Numbered from the stretch's first letter, positions 7,722-15,837 are shown. The stretch: 38,478 nucleotides of DNA from a candidate division NC10 bacterium RIFCSPLOWO2_12_FULL_66_18 (GCA_001771285.1 METI01000091.1:1-38478); one strand, 5' to 3'. The notes: generated by a model from the sequence alone, not told the origin. Numbers and translations are program-made.

Positions 7722-8010
7722 AGGGGGCTCTTGCTCCTGTGGCGGACCTGCGGTACGTTAGATAGGGTTGAGGACGCGGGAGGTGATGGGCCACGGGCAG
7801 GCCCACGCATCCGGAAGCGTTCGGCTGTTCGGGGCACCCACGCCACGGCGGTGGGTATGTACCGCGGTGCCATGGGTCCCGGTCGTTCGGGTGTTCGTGG
7901 AGTCCAGATCATCCAGGCAGCCAAGCTGCAGACGCCTTTCGTCTCGCGGCGCGGTGACGTCCATCCCCCTAGAGACCTCTCCCCCGATTTGATTCCCCAG
8001 ATACCGTTCC
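7722..8010. other. Gene-free spacer between accA and the toxin-antitoxin pair
   Basis: About 290 nt with no convincing coding region. Short open frames on both strands lack ribosome sites and family-like sequence. Apart from the accA terminator before it and the promoter after it, I see no clear repeat or RNA structure. Confidence 0.5.
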
Positions 8011-8039
8011 TTGACAGCCGGGTTGATTCCCGCTAGCGT
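8011..8039 (+). promoter_or_regulatory. Sigma-70-type promoter of the DUF104/PIN pair
   Basis: TTGACA (8011-8016), a 17-nt spacer, then TAGCGT (8034-8039). The -35 box is a perfect consensus. The antitoxin ATG is 30 nt downstream, with an AGGAAGGA ribosome site. Confidence 0.7.
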
Positions 8040-8069
8040 AGTGTTACACCCCATAGGAAGGAATGTGTC

Positions 8070-8330
8070 ATGCACAAGGTGTCTCCGCGAAGTATTGAAG
8101 CCGTCTACGAGAACGGCGTATTCAGACCAACCCGCAAGGTCAGCCTTCCCGACCGGAGCCGGGTCCGCCTTACGCTTATCCCACTCCCGACCGGCCCGAA
8201 GGCGCAGGAACGTCTGGTTCAGCGGCAGCGGAAGGCCCTACTGAGCCTTGCGGGCATCGGCAAGAGTGGGCGGACCGACATCAGCGAGAACCCCCATCGG
8301 GCACTGTATGGGGCGCGCCGTGCCCGGTGA
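8070..8330 (+). CDS. DUF104 (AF2212-like) family antitoxin
   Basis: An 86-residue protein. Its start, IEAVYENGVFRPTRKVSLPDRSR followed by VRLTLIPL, is the typical short beta domain of the DUF104/AF2212-like family, usually encoded just before a PIN-domain toxin. The N-terminal domain probably binds DNA and the basic, polar tail (from about residue 45) would wrap the toxin. A good promoter and ribosome site (AGGAAGGA about 6 nt before the ATG) precede it. The PIN gene overlaps its 3' end by 23 nt, so the two are translationally linked. It presumably autoregulates the promoter at 8011-8039, as is usual for type II systems; that is inferred. Confidence 0.85.
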   Translation: MHKVSPRSIEAVYENGVFRPTRKVSLPDRSRVRLTLIPLPTGPKAQERLVQRQRKALLSLAGIGKSGRTDISENPHRALYGARRAR

Positions 8331-8739
8331 CCCGGTTGGCGATCTGATCCTTGTTGACACCTCCGCCTATTTCGCTCTCGTAGATAAATCAGACCGACAC
8401 CACTCCTCCGCAGTAGCCTTCATCCGTTCCAACATCGTTCTCTTGGCCACAACCGATCTGACCCTCGTGGAGACGCTCAATCTGGTCCGAGCCCGCCTTG
8501 GACACTCGCACGCAGTACGCCTCGGAAGGCAGCTTTTGAATCCTGCTCTCACCACGGTCCTCAAGGTGTCCGACGAAGACATGGCACAAGGTTGGCGCCT
8601 CTTCCAGCGTTACTTGGACAAGGATTTTTCCTTCACCGACTGCACTTCCTTCGCCCTGATGGAGCGGTTACGGATTACGACCGCTTTCGCCTTCGATCTT
8701 CACTTCCATCAATATGGTCGATTCACCATTGTCCCTTGA
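8308..8739 (+). CDS. PIN-domain ribonuclease toxin (VapC-like)
   Basis: A 143-residue PIN nuclease, expected to cleave RNA until neutralised by the upstream antitoxin. The four acidic positions of the Mg2+ site are present: Asp17 (LVDTSAYFAL), Glu55 (LTLVETLNL), Asp111 (FSFTDCTSFALM) and Asp130 (AFAFDLHF). The pattern DxSxxxAL...D/H and the late FTDCTSF segment are classic. ATG 8308 was chosen because it starts 16 residues before the first catalytic Asp; a GTG at 8320 is also possible. It overlaps the antitoxin gene in a different frame. No downstream partner follows within the operon. Confidence 0.9.
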   Translation: MGRAVPGDPVGDLILVDTSAYFALVDKSDRHHSSAVAFIRSNIVLLATTDLTLVETLNLVRARLGHSHAVRLGRQLLNPALTTVLKVSDEDMAQGWRLFQRYLDKDFSFTDCTSFALMERLRITTAFAFDLHFHQYGRFTIVP

Positions 8740-8865
8740 TGCGTCGGCCTACCTCCGCGTGGTCCTTGCATGCCCAGCCCGTCTGATGTAGCGTAAGTAT
8801 CAAATAGGATGTTATTCTGAACCAGGGTGTCGGGGACCAGCGTCGGTCAAGATAAAGGAGGTCGA

Positions 8866-9138
8866 ATGCTCTTCATGCTGATCGAGCGGTTTAAGAACCG
8901 GGACGCCCTGGCGGTCTACCGTCGCTTCAAAGAGAAGGGGCGCATGGCGCCCGAGGGACTCACCTACGTAGGGAGCTGGATCGAGGCGAACTTCGATCGG
9001 TGCTTCCAGCTCATGGAGTGCGACGACGCGCGCCTGCTTCAGCAGTGGATGCTCAAGTGGCAGGACCTCGTCGAGTTCGAAATCATTCCCGTGGTCCCCT
9101 CCAAGGAGACGGTGGAGACGATCACGCCGCTACTCTGA
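8866..9138 (+). CDS. DUF3303-like small protein
   Basis: A 90-residue protein (MLFMLIERFKNRD to IITPLL-type end). The pattern MLFMLIERFKN..AVYRRFKEKGRMAPEGLTYVGSW, then FQLMECDD..LLQQW, then DLVEFEIIPV matches the ferredoxin-like DUF3303 family of dimeric alpha-beta barrel proteins, whose role is not known. It has an excellent ribosome site (AAAGGAGG ending 5 nt before the ATG). It stands alone: the PIN gene ends 126 nt earlier and a tandem repeat follows immediately. No catalytic residues can be assigned. Confidence 0.8.
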   Translation: MLFMLIERFKNRDALAVYRRFKEKGRMAPEGLTYVGSWIEANFDRCFQLMECDDARLLQQWMLKWQDLVEFEIIPVVPSKETVETITPLL

Positions 9139-9140
9139 GA

Positions 9141-9235
9141 GCCGCGAGCCGCGAGCCGAGATCAAGAAACACAGCGTCGAGCCGCGAGCCGCGAGCCGAG
9201 ATCAAGAAACACAGCGCCGAGCCGCGAGCCGCGAG
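9141..9235. repeat. 40-bp tandem repeat, about 2.4 copies
   Basis: Units at 9141-9180 and 9181-9220 differ at one base. A third partial copy occupies 9221-9235. The unit is built of GAGCCGCGAGCC words plus an A-rich part (ATCAAGAAACACAGCG). It fills the gap between the DUF3303 gene and the dehydrogenase. Related words (GAGCCTCGAGCCGAGAGCCGCG) recur after the dehydrogenase at about 10335-10361. Confidence 0.9.
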
Positions 9236-9273
9236 ATTTCTTCCTCGTCGAATCCAAGAGGAGATGACCGCAG

Positions 9274-10317
9274 ATGCCAATCCTGCACCACGAAGCGCTC
9301 GAAACGCTCGCCCGAGGTATCTTCCAGGCCATCCAGGTCCCGCCGCCCGGCGCGGCGTGGATGGCGGAGCTTTTGGTCCGCGCCAACCTGCGGGGGCATG
9401 ACTCCCACGGGGTCATCCGCATCCCCCAGTACATCGCCTCCTGGAAGAAAGGAGACGCCAACCCCACCGCCGAGCCAGTGGTAGTGCAGGAGGGCCCGGC
9501 CACGGCGCTGGTAGACGGCAAGCTGGGGTTCGGCCAGATCGTCGCCCGGCGCGGCATGGAGGTGGCCATGCAGAAGGCGACGGCGGTCGGTGTCTCAACC
9601 GTCGGGGTCTTCAACAGCAACCACATCGGCCGGCTGGCGGATTACACCGAGATGGCGCTGGAGCGGGACATGCTGGCCATCCTGGCCGTAAACGCCGGCG
9701 GCGCCGGGCAGCGGATGGCCCCTTGGGGCGGGCGGGCGCCTCGCCTCAGCACGAACCCCATCGCCTTCGCCTGTCCCACCGGGGGCGGCGTCCCCATCAG
9801 CTTCGACATTGCCACCACCATGGCGGCCGAAGGCAAGGTTCGGGTGAAGCGGAACCGGAAGGAGACACTCCCCCCCGGCTGGGTCCTGGATGCGGACGGG
9901 AACCCCACGACCGACCCGAACGCCATCTACGGCAACCCGCCGGGGACGATCCTCCCGGTCGGCGGGCACAAGGGCTACGCGCTTGCCCTCATGATCGAGG
10001 TATTGGCGGGCATCGTGGCCCGGGGCGGGTACTCTCGGGAAAACCCCGGACCGGTCATGAACGGCATTTTCATGGTCGTCGTGGACATCAGCCGCTTCGT
10101 CGCCCCCGGCACGTTCCGGGCCGAAGTGGATGACCTGATCCGGTACCTCAAGTCAAGCCCGACGGTGCCCGGCGTGGACCAGATCCTCGCCCCGGGCGAG
10201 CCGGAGGCGATCACCGAGGCGAAACGCCGCCAGGCCGGGATCTTCGTCGAGGATCAGACCTGGGGACAGATCGAGGAGGTCGCGCGGGAGCTGAATGTGG
10301 CGATCCCCAACGCATGA
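9274..10317 (+). CDS. Malate/L-lactate dehydrogenase family oxidoreductase (Ldh_2/YlbC type)
   Basis: A 347-residue NAD(P)-dependent 2-hydroxyacid dehydrogenase of the Ldh_2 family, which includes malate/sulfolactate, ureidoglycolate and delta-1-piperideine-2-carboxylate reductases. Marks: LRGHDSHGVIRIPQY (residues 39-53), GVFNSNHIGRLADYTEMA (the conserved His region), RLSTNPIAFACPT, FDIATT, and GHKGYALALMIEVLAGI near residue 240. These fix the family but not the substrate, which cannot be decided from motifs. The ATG follows AAGAGGAGATGACCGCAG, a fair ribosome site. It is flanked by word repeats on both sides, so it is likely a monocistronic unit. Confidence 0.93.
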   Translation: MPILHHEALETLARGIFQAIQVPPPGAAWMAELLVRANLRGHDSHGVIRIPQYIASWKKGDANPTAEPVVVQEGPATALVDGKLGFGQIVARRGMEVAMQKATAVGVSTVGVFNSNHIGRLADYTEMALERDMLAILAVNAGGAGQRMAPWGGRAPRLSTNPIAFACPTGGGVPISFDIATTMAAEGKVRVKRNRKETLPPGWVLDADGNPTTDPNAIYGNPPGTILPVGGHKGYALALMIEVLAGIVARGGYSRENPGPVMNGIFMVVVDISRFVAPGTFRAEVDDLIRYLKSSPTVPGVDQILAPGEPEAITEAKRRQAGIFVEDQTWGQIEEVARELNVAIPNA

Positions 10318-10403
10318 GAGGACCAGCCTTCGAGCTGCGAGCCTCGAGCCGAGAGCCGCGCATGCGAAGATCCCAGTGCCTTGGTGGGCTTGATTGAAGA
10401 GTC

Positions 10404-10661
10404 ATGCTGCAGCGTTTGCGAGCCCTGTGGTGCGAGCGTCACGGCCACCGATACCACGTGGTGGGCCGCGTCTACGAGGGCCCCGAGGGCCAGGCCCAGG
10501 AGGTTCTCCTGGAAGCCTGCAGTGTGTGTGGGGCACAGCGCGAGCGGGCCCCCACCAGCGAGGAGTCGGCCGGACCGTCGCCGCTCGCCGATCAGGCGCG
10601 TTTGGAGTTTCTGGCGCGGGCGCACCGGCGGGCCCTGCGGCGAGCGCGCAAGGAAGAGTGA
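10404..10661 (+). CDS. Small CxxC protein, possible zinc-binding, unknown function
   Basis: An 85-residue basic protein. C10-x2-H13 (CERHGH) in the N-terminal part and C39-x2-C42 (CSVCG) after a short beta-like segment (RYHVVGRVYEGPEGQAQEVLLEAC) look like a zinc ribbon. The C-terminal third is Arg- and Ala-rich (FLARAHRRALRRARKEE). No family is recognised. The ribosome site is weak (GAAGAG). Overlapping frames on the same strand are also open because of high GC, but only this one shows a protein-like layout. Confidence 0.5.
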   Translation: MLQRLRALWCERHGHRYHVVGRVYEGPEGQAQEVLLEACSVCGAQRERAPTSEESAGPSPLADQARLEFLARAHRRALRRARKEE

Positions 10662-10678
10662 GCCCTGACGGGGGGTTT

Positions 10679-10709
10679 GAACCGCCAAGGCGCCAAGGAC
10701 GCCAAGGAG
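10679..10709. repeat. CGCCAAGGCGCCAAGGACGCCAAGG word repeat
   Basis: Three copies of CGCCAAGG-type words in 31 nt. The same words return as a long inverted repeat after the next gene (11379-11454). Confidence 0.85.
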
Positions 10710-10833
10710 AGCGGGTCCCCTTTTAAGGTCGGACAGCGAGATACTGGGTTCATGGGGGAGCTGGGGCTGTGCTTCTTTCCAGGCGGCCCACTCCCCCTTG
10801 ATGTTCCCGGTGTCCCGGTGGTGAGGATTCGGG

Positions 10834-11361
10834 ATGAGTGGGAGTCGGATGATGCAAATGCGAAGGCGCCCTCCAAGGGCTAGCTGGCTTCTCTGCCTGC
10901 CTGTCGCGCTCCTGCTGGCCGGCGCGGGCTGCGAGTATCACCTCCGGGAAGTGGCCAAGCTCCCCCTCCAGGTCGCGGTGGAGAATCCCGGTCACCTGCG
11001 GGTCGCGGTGGTTGGCACCAGCAAACGGCCCCTCGCCGCAGCCGAGCTGCCCCCATTTCACCATGCGGGTTCGCGCTGGGACTATACGGTCCGGTTCACG
11101 GATACGAGTGGGGTGGGGGTCCAGTTCCGGGAGGTGCAGACCACGGTCCGGAGCCTGACGGGGGTCACGGCGACCCGCACGATCCCTCTCGCCAGCCGGG
11201 TGGAACCCCAGGGGACGACGCCGATCGCGATTGACGCGTTCCTGTCAAGCTCCAATCCAGAGGAACCGGGGAATCTGACCGGGGTGCAGGAACTCGTCTT
11301 CCTCGGGCGAGACGATCACGGCGTGCCGGTGCGGGTAATCGTCCGGGTTCCGCTGGAATAG
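10834..11361 (+). CDS. Putative exported lipoprotein, unknown function
   Basis: A 175-residue protein. The N-terminus has a basic part (MRRRPPRAS), a hydrophobic stretch (WLLCLPVALLLAGAG) and Cys33, an approximate lipobox (LAGAGC; position -3 is Gly rather than Leu), so lipid anchoring is likely but not certain. The mature part is beta-rich: VENPGHLRVAVVGTSK, YTVRFTDTSGVGVQF, VQELVFLGRDDHGVPVRVIV. It reads like an immunoglobulin-like sandwich. No family is recognised. Downstream in-frame ATGs at 10849, 10852 and 10858 are alternatives; 10834 is preceded by GAGG at about 7 nt. It converges on the receiver-like gene. Confidence 0.65.
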   Translation: MSGSRMMQMRRRPPRASWLLCLPVALLLAGAGCEYHLREVAKLPLQVAVENPGHLRVAVVGTSKRPLAAAELPPFHHAGSRWDYTVRFTDTSGVGVQFREVQTTVRSLTGVTATRTIPLASRVEPQGTTPIAIDAFLSSSNPEEPGNLTGVQELVFLGRDDHGVPVRVIVRVPLE

Positions 11362-11378
11362 GCCGAACGTCACAACTG

Positions 11379-11460
11379 AACCGCCAAGGCGCCAGGCACG
11401 CAAAGGTCGGGGAAAATCCAACCCTTCCTTGGCGGTCTTGGCGTCTTGGCGGTTTGTGTT
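11379..11460. terminator. Bidirectional terminator-like hairpin made of word repeats
   Basis: AACCGCCAAGGCGCCA (11379-11394) pairs with TGGCGTCTTGGCGGTT (11439-11454), one mismatch in 16. A TTGTGTTTT-type tail follows on the plus strand. It lies between convergent genes ending at 11361 and 11477, so it may end both transcripts. Confidence 0.65.
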
Positions 11461-11476
11461 TTCCTGCGGATTGAGG

Positions 11477-11839
11477 TCAGGTGGCGTACGGGCGCAGGAT
11501 GTCGGGAAGCTGTGCGGTGAAGGCCGAGCGAGCCAGGATCCGATCACACCCGGCCTCCGCGGCGGACGCCTTGAGCTCGTGCTGGACGTGGGAGTAGAAC
11601 CCCAGAACCGGCGTGTCCTTCAGCTCGGGATCCGCCTTCACCTGGCGGAGGGCCTCCAGGGGCCGGCAACCCTCGGCGTTCAGGTCGACAATCACGAGGG
11701 CGGGGCGAAAGGCTCGCGCCTTCTCGACCAACTCCCCCGCTGACCGCACGAGCGCCAGCGGAACGTTGAGACGCTCTGCCGTCTCGAGGATCTTCGCCCA
11801 GAAGAAGAGATCGTCAACCGCCGCGATCACCCCGCCCAT
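11477..11839 (-). CDS. Degenerate receiver-domain protein
   Basis: A 120-residue single-domain protein with the response-regulator fold pattern. AAVDDLFFWAKI carries the acidic pair (Asp9/Asp10), and ALVIVDLNAEG carries a phospho-acceptor-type Asp near residue 52. The usual Thr/Ser and Lys positions are altered (GFYSHV and ILARSAFTAQLP, with Arg where Lys is expected). Such stand-alone, altered receivers are common, and their partners are usually unknown. The gene ends 23 nt before the PFK stop region and shares its strand, so it lies downstream of pfkA in a possible two-gene unit. Phosphorylation is uncertain. Confidence 0.7.
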   Translation of the reverse strand: MGGVIAAVDDLFFWAKILETAERLNVPLALVRSAGELVEKARAFRPALVIVDLNAEGCRPLEALRQVKADPELKDTPVLGFYSHVQHELKASAAEAGCDRILARSAFTAQLPDILRPYAT

Positions 11840-11862
11840 GCCCCCTCCCGTCGGATCCCTTC

Positions 11863-13086
11863 CTACCCCACCTTGTTGAGCAGCTTGGCGGCCCGGGGGG
11901 CCCTCAGCCTCTGGGCAGAGCCCAACCCCGATCCAAGCAGGGGTCGCACGTAGAAGATGAACGCACCCGTCACGTCGTTGCCTTCGCCGTTGATGAACTC
12001 GTCCGGCATTCTCCGCGTTTTCGCAGCGATCTCTTCCAGCGGGCTCAACCGATAATCCACGGAATAGAAGCCGGTGCGGTGGATCGTGACCGAGCCGTCG
12101 AGATTATGCCAGAGGGCAAACTGGACCGCCCGCTCCCCGACCTCCCGCGCCTCGTTCTGGTCCACATCCGAGACACAGCCGAAGAACGAGCGCTGCAGAT
12201 ATCCGAAGGTGTCCGATCGGATCCGCTTGATGTTGAGGTGCTGCTTCACCTGCTGGGCCAGGAGATCCCCCAGGACTCCGGTCCCGGAGAGCTGGACGTT
12301 TCCGTGGGCGTCTTTCTCGACGGTGTCAACCAGCGTCGTCACGATGGGCTTGCCGCCTGCGTCCACGATACCTTCCGAGACTGCCACCACGCACCGGCCG
12401 AACTTGTCGTAGGTCGCCCGCACGTCCTGGAGGAACTTGTCAATGCTGAAGGCCCGCTCCGGCAGATAGATCAGGTGCGGGCCGTCATCCGGGTATTTCC
12501 TGGCGATCGCCGATGCTGCGGTGAGGAAGCCGGCGTTTCGACCCATGACCACGGCGATGTAGACGCCCGGGAGGGCCGAGTTATCCAGATTCGCGCCGAT
12601 AAAGGCCTGGGCGACGAAGCGGGCCGCCGACCCATAACCGGGCGTGTGGTCATTCACCGTGAGGTCGTTGTCAATGGTCTTGGGAACGTGGACGGCGCGG
12701 AATTCGTAGCCCGATCGTCCCGCCTCCTGGTTGACGATCCGCACGGTGTCCGCGGAGTCATTGCCGCCGATGTAGAAGAAGTAGCGGATGTCATGAGCCC
12801 GCATCACCCGGAACATCTCCTGGCAGTACTTCTCGTCGGGTTTGTCCCGGGTGGAGCACAGCGCCGAGGAGGGCGTGGCGGCGACCTGGTCGAGATTGTG
12901 TGCCGTCTCCTGCGTGAGATCGAGAAAATCTTCATTGACGATCCCGCGCACCCCGTGCACCGCGCCATAGATGCCTGTCACCTGGGGGAACTTCCGTGAT
13001 TCCAGCACCACCCCCGCCAGCGAGTGATTGATGACTGCGGTCGGGCCGCCGCCCTGCGCCACCAAGACCTTGCCCTGAAGTTTCAT
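11863..13086 (-). CDS. pfp: Pyrophosphate-dependent 6-phosphofructokinase
   Basis: A 407-residue phosphofructokinase of the PPi-using group. VLVAQGGGPTAVINHSL opens the fold. Two diagnostic positions point to pyrophosphate rather than ATP: GGND at 107-110 places Asp110 where ATP enzymes have Gly (GGDGS), and PKTIDND at 135-141 has Lys136 where ATP enzymes have Gly. VMGRNAGFLTAASAIA and LPERAFSIDKFL are the sugar-phosphate and substrate-lid regions. PPi-PFK is reversible and saves ATP, common in methanotrophs and anaerobes. The start is supported by AGGAGGACCGG just before the ATG. It is head-to-head with glpX over about 410 nt. Confidence 0.92.
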   Translation of the reverse strand: MKLQGKVLVAQGGGPTAVINHSLAGVVLESRKFPQVTGIYGAVHGVRGIVNEDFLDLTQETAHNLDQVAATPSSALCSTRDKPDEKYCQEMFRVMRAHDIRYFFYIGGNDSADTVRIVNQEAGRSGYEFRAVHVPKTIDNDLTVNDHTPGYGSAARFVAQAFIGANLDNSALPGVYIAVVMGRNAGFLTAASAIARKYPDDGPHLIYLPERAFSIDKFLQDVRATYDKFGRCVVAVSEGIVDAGGKPIVTTLVDTVEKDAHGNVQLSGTGVLGDLLAQQVKQHLNIKRIRSDTFGYLQRSFFGCVSDVDQNEAREVGERAVQFALWHNLDGSVTIHRTGFYSVDYRLSPLEEIAAKTRRMPDEFINGEGNDVTGAFIFYVRPLLGSGLGSAQRLRAPRAAKLLNKVG

Positions 13087-13379
13087 CCGGTCCTCCTGCG
13101 CCCCCTCCTCACGATTCCGAGTATGAGGCCACCAATATGTGCAAAAACTTTACCACACGGGCGAAGAAGGGAAAAGGACAAACCGGGCTACATTCTGGCG
13201 AACGACCGATTCCTTGCGGGACCGGCATTCGGGAGGCCGCTGGGACCGGCAAATCCTCACGTTGGAGGCCGGACGGCCTGGCAGCAGGGGGGCTTCCCCC
13301 GGTCGGCGGCCGCCCGGAGTTCTGGTGCGCTAACCCCCACGAATTCCTGCCTCAGGCGTCTGTCCGCGCCACGTTTCCG
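13087..13379. other. Divergent spacer between pfp and glpX
   Basis: About 290 nt upstream of the glpX promoter. An A/T-richer patch (13133-13156) may hold the pfp promoter on the minus strand, but no good -35/-10 pair is evident. The remaining open frames look like GC-driven noise. Confidence 0.4.
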
Positions 13380-13408
13380 TTGACCCTTTCTGCGGCTGGC
13401 AGTATACT
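13380..13408 (+). promoter_or_regulatory. Sigma-70-type promoter for glpX
   Basis: TTGACC (13380-13385), a 17-nt spacer, then TATACT (13403-13408). The start site would be near 13415, giving a leader of about 85 nt that contains a strong hairpin. Confidence 0.75.
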
Positions 13409-13420
13409 GCGTCCCGCTGT

Positions 13421-13454
13421 CAGGGCCGCCGGACACTTGCGACAGGCGGCCCTG
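13421..13454 (+). promoter_or_regulatory. Leader hairpin upstream of glpX
   Basis: CAGGGCCGCC (13421-13430) pairs perfectly with GGCGGCCCTG (13445-13454) around a 14-nt loop. TTGTCTTTT follows. It lies just after the predicted transcription start, so it could be a 5' stabilising stem or an attenuator. Confidence 0.6.
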
Positions 13455-13500
13455 GTTGTCTTTTGGCTGCCCTCCCGGGCAAGGGGGAGGAGGGGGAACA

Positions 13501-14457
13501 GTGGAACGAAATCTCGCGCTCGAAGTGGTCCGGGTGACCGAGGCGGCCGCCCTGTCCTCGGCCAGATGGATGGGTGTGGGCAACGAGAAGGCGGCCGATC
13601 AGTCGGCGGTGGACGCCATGCGGCGGGCCTTCGAGGCGGTGCCCTTCTGCGGCACGGTGGTGATCGGCGAGGGCGAGCGGGACGAGGCGCCGATGCTCTT
13701 CATCGGCGAACGGATCGGCAGCGGCGACGGCCCGGAACTGGACGTGGCCCTGGATCCCCTGGAGGGGACGACCATCGTCGCCCAGGGCCGGGCCAACGCC
13801 ATGTCGGTCGTGGCCATCACCGAGACGGGGGGCTTTCTCCACGCCCCCGACACCACCATGGACAAAATCGCCGTGGGGCCCAAGGCCAAGGGCGCGGTGG
13901 ACCTCAGCCTGAGCCCGGAGCAGAACCTGCGGAACATCGCCGATGCCATGAAGTGTTACGTCGAGGACCTCACCGTGGTGATCCTGGACCGGCCTCGGCA
14001 TACGGAGCTGATCCGCGCCGTCCGCGAGGTGGGGGCCCGCATCAAGCTGATCCAGGACGGGGACGTCTCCGCCGCCATTGCGACGGGGTTCCCGGAGACG
14101 GGGGTGGACGTCCTCATGGGCATCGGCGGCGCGCCCGAGGGGGTCCTGGCCGCCGCCGCGCTCCAGTGCCTGGGTGGCGACATGCAGGGACGCCTGAAGG
14201 CGCGAAACGATCATGAGGTGGAACGGGCCCGCCGCATGGGCATCAAGGACATCGACCGGATTTACCGCATCGGAGATCTGGCGAAGGGCAACGACATCAT
14301 GTTCGCGGCCACGGGCGTGACCGATGGCGACCTGCTGCGGGGAGTCCGATTCTTCGGCGGCGGAGCGCGGACCCACTCCGTGGCCATGCGGTACCGATCC
14401 GGCACTGTGCGGTTCATCGAGGCGACGCACCGATTTGACCGGAAACCCGTCTACTAA
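13501..14457 (+). CDS. glpX: Class II fructose-1,6-bisphosphatase
   Basis: A 318-residue GlpX-type phosphatase that hydrolyses fructose 1,6-bisphosphate, and in some lineages sedoheptulose 1,7-bisphosphate. Typical segments: LALEVVRVTEAAALSSARWMG at the start, VVIGEGERDEAPMLFIGE (metal-binding Glu/Asp), DVALDPLEGTTIVAQG (the lithium-phosphatase DPxxGT motif), and IGGAPEGVLAAAALQCLGG. The GTG at 13501 was chosen because the conserved N-terminus begins there and GGGGAGGAGGGGG precedes it. An upstream ATG at 13456 would add a Gly-rich tail with no family match. With the adjacent reversible PPi-PFK it gives two routes around the same step. The stop TAA runs into a word repeat. Confidence 0.95.
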   Translation: MERNLALEVVRVTEAAALSSARWMGVGNEKAADQSAVDAMRRAFEAVPFCGTVVIGEGERDEAPMLFIGERIGSGDGPELDVALDPLEGTTIVAQGRANAMSVVAITETGGFLHAPDTTMDKIAVGPKAKGAVDLSLSPEQNLRNIADAMKCYVEDLTVVILDRPRHTELIRAVREVGARIKLIQDGDVSAAIATGFPETGVDVLMGIGGAPEGVLAAAALQCLGGDMQGRLKARNDHEVERARRMGIKDIDRIYRIGDLAKGNDIMFAATGVTDGDLLRGVRFFGGGARTHSVAMRYRSGTVRFIEATHRFDRKPVY

Positions 14458-14522
14458 TTTCGGATTTCGAATGTCGAATTTCGAATTTCAAATCCGAAAT
14501 CGCAAATCCGAAATCCGAAATG
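14457..14522. repeat. CGAATTTCGAATTT / AAATCCGAAAT inverted word repeat
   Basis: ATTTCGGATTTCGAATGTCG on the left is mirrored by AAATCCGAAATCCGAAAT on the right, giving a long AT-rich hairpin between glpX and hisS. The first A is shared with the glpX stop codon. Confidence 0.85.
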
Positions 14523-14535
14523 AGGGTATGTCCAC

Positions 14536-15807
14536 GTGATCAAGGGCATCAGGGGTGCACCGGATATCCTCCCCGAAGAGTCGGGGAAGTGGCAGGCGCT
14601 GGAGATCGTCGCCCGCGACGTGCTGGACCGCTACGGCTATTCCGAGATCCGCACCCCGGCCTTCGAGCGCACCGAACTCTTCGTCCGCGGGATCGGGGAG
14701 GGCACCGACATCGTCGAAAAGGAGATGTACACCTTCGAGGATCGGGGGGGCGAAAGCCTGACGCTCCGGCCGGAGGCCACCGCCTCCCTCATGCGGGCCT
14801 ACGTCGAGCACAGCCTGGGTGCCAAGAGCAGCCTGGTGAAGCTCTACCTCATCGGGCCCATGTTCCGCCACGAGCGGCCCCAGTCCGGCCGCTTCCGCCA
14901 GTTCCACCAGGTTGACGTGGAGGCGGTCGGCTCGCCGGGCCCGGCCGTGGATGCCGAGGTGGTGGCTTTGCTTCACCACCTGCTGGAGGCCTGGGGCCTG
15001 CGCGGGATTCAATTGCACCTGAACAGCATCGGCGACCCGGCGTGCCGCCCGGCGTACCGCCAGGCGTTCGTGGCCTATGCGGAGGCCCGCCGGAGCGCGC
15101 TGTGCCCGGACTGCCATGTGCGGCTCACGAAGAATCCGCTGCGGATCCTGGACTGCAAGGTGCCGTCCTGCCAGCAGGTCGCGGCCGGGGCGCCCACGAT
15201 CTCGGCCTACCTGTGCGAACCCTGCCGCGACCATTTCGCGGCCGTGCGGAGCATGCTGGACGGGCTGAAGATCGAGCACGCGGTGAACGAGCGGCTGGTG
15301 CGGGGCCTCGACTATTACACCCGGACGACCTTCGAGTTCCTGAACACGGCCCTGGGTTCCCAGAATGCCGTGGCGGGCGGCGGCCGCTATGACGGCCTGG
15401 TGGAAGAGCTGGGCGGCCCACCCACGCCGGCCATCGGCTTTGCCATCGGGGAGGAGCGGATTCTCGCCTCCCTGGAGGCACAGCAGACGCCGCCGGAGTC
15501 CCCGACCTACACCGGCGTGTACGTGGCCACGGCCGGGGCCGAGGCGTTCCCCACGGCGTTGGACCTCGTTCAGACGCTCCGGCGACGCGGCCTGCGGGCC
15601 GCGCTGGACCTCGAGGGGCGAAGCCTGAAGGGGCAGATGCGGCAGGCCAACAAGGACCGGTACCGCTACTCGGTGATCCTGGGCAGTGACGAGCTTGCCC
15701 GGGGCCAGGCCACGTTGAAGGACATGCTGTCCGGGGAGCAGCGCGCCATCCCCCTGTCCGAGGTGGTGGAGCATCTGACCCGGTTGCCGGAACGGGAGCA
15801 GGCCTAG
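14536..15807 (+). CDS. hisS: Histidyl-tRNA synthetase
   Basis: A class II aminoacyl-tRNA synthetase of 423 residues, normal for bacterial His[17 protein letters not shown] is the conserved N-terminus. Motif 2 is [21 protein letters not shown]. The His-specific [15 protein letters not shown] and [14 protein letters not shown] follow, then [10 protein letters not shown] as motif 3. The C-terminal anticodon-binding domain begins near TGVYVATAG. The start is a GTG at 14536, because the ATGs just upstream are out of frame or blocked. The ribosome site is poor (TGAGGGTATGTCCAC), largely repeat-derived. aspS follows on the same strand after a structured leader; the hisS-aspS pairing is common in bacteria. 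Confidence 0.97.
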   Translation: MIKGIRGAPDILPEESGKWQALEIVARDVLDRYGYSEIRTPAFERTELFVRGIGEGTDIVEKEMYTFEDRGGESLTLRPEATASLMRAYVEHSLGAKSSLVKLYLIGPMFRHERPQSGRFRQFHQVDVEAVGSPGPAVDAEVVALLHHLLEAWGLRGIQLHLNSIGDPACRPAYRQAFVAYAEARRSALCPDCHVRLTKNPLRILDCKVPSCQQVAAGAPTISAYLCEPCRDHFAAVRSMLDGLKIEHAVNERLVRGLDYYTRTTFEFLNTALGSQNAVAGGGRYDGLVEELGGPPTPAIGFAIGEERILASLEAQQTPPESPTYTGVYVATAGAEAFPTALDLVQTLRRRGLRAALDLEGRSLKGQMRQANKDRYRYSVILGSDELARGQATLKDMLSGEQRAIPLSEVVEHLTRLPEREQA

Positions 15808-15837
15808 ACCGCAGCGAGGGGGAAACTCCTTCGACGG

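Noticed and set aside
7698-8036. Protein-coding gene in the accA downstream gap
   Set aside because: Several frames are open by GC content, but none has a ribosome site, a recognisable fold pattern or neighbours that support it, and the region overlaps a terminator and a promoter.
9141-9235. CRISPR array
   Set aside because: The repeats are directly adjacent with no unique spacers, and no cas genes are present.
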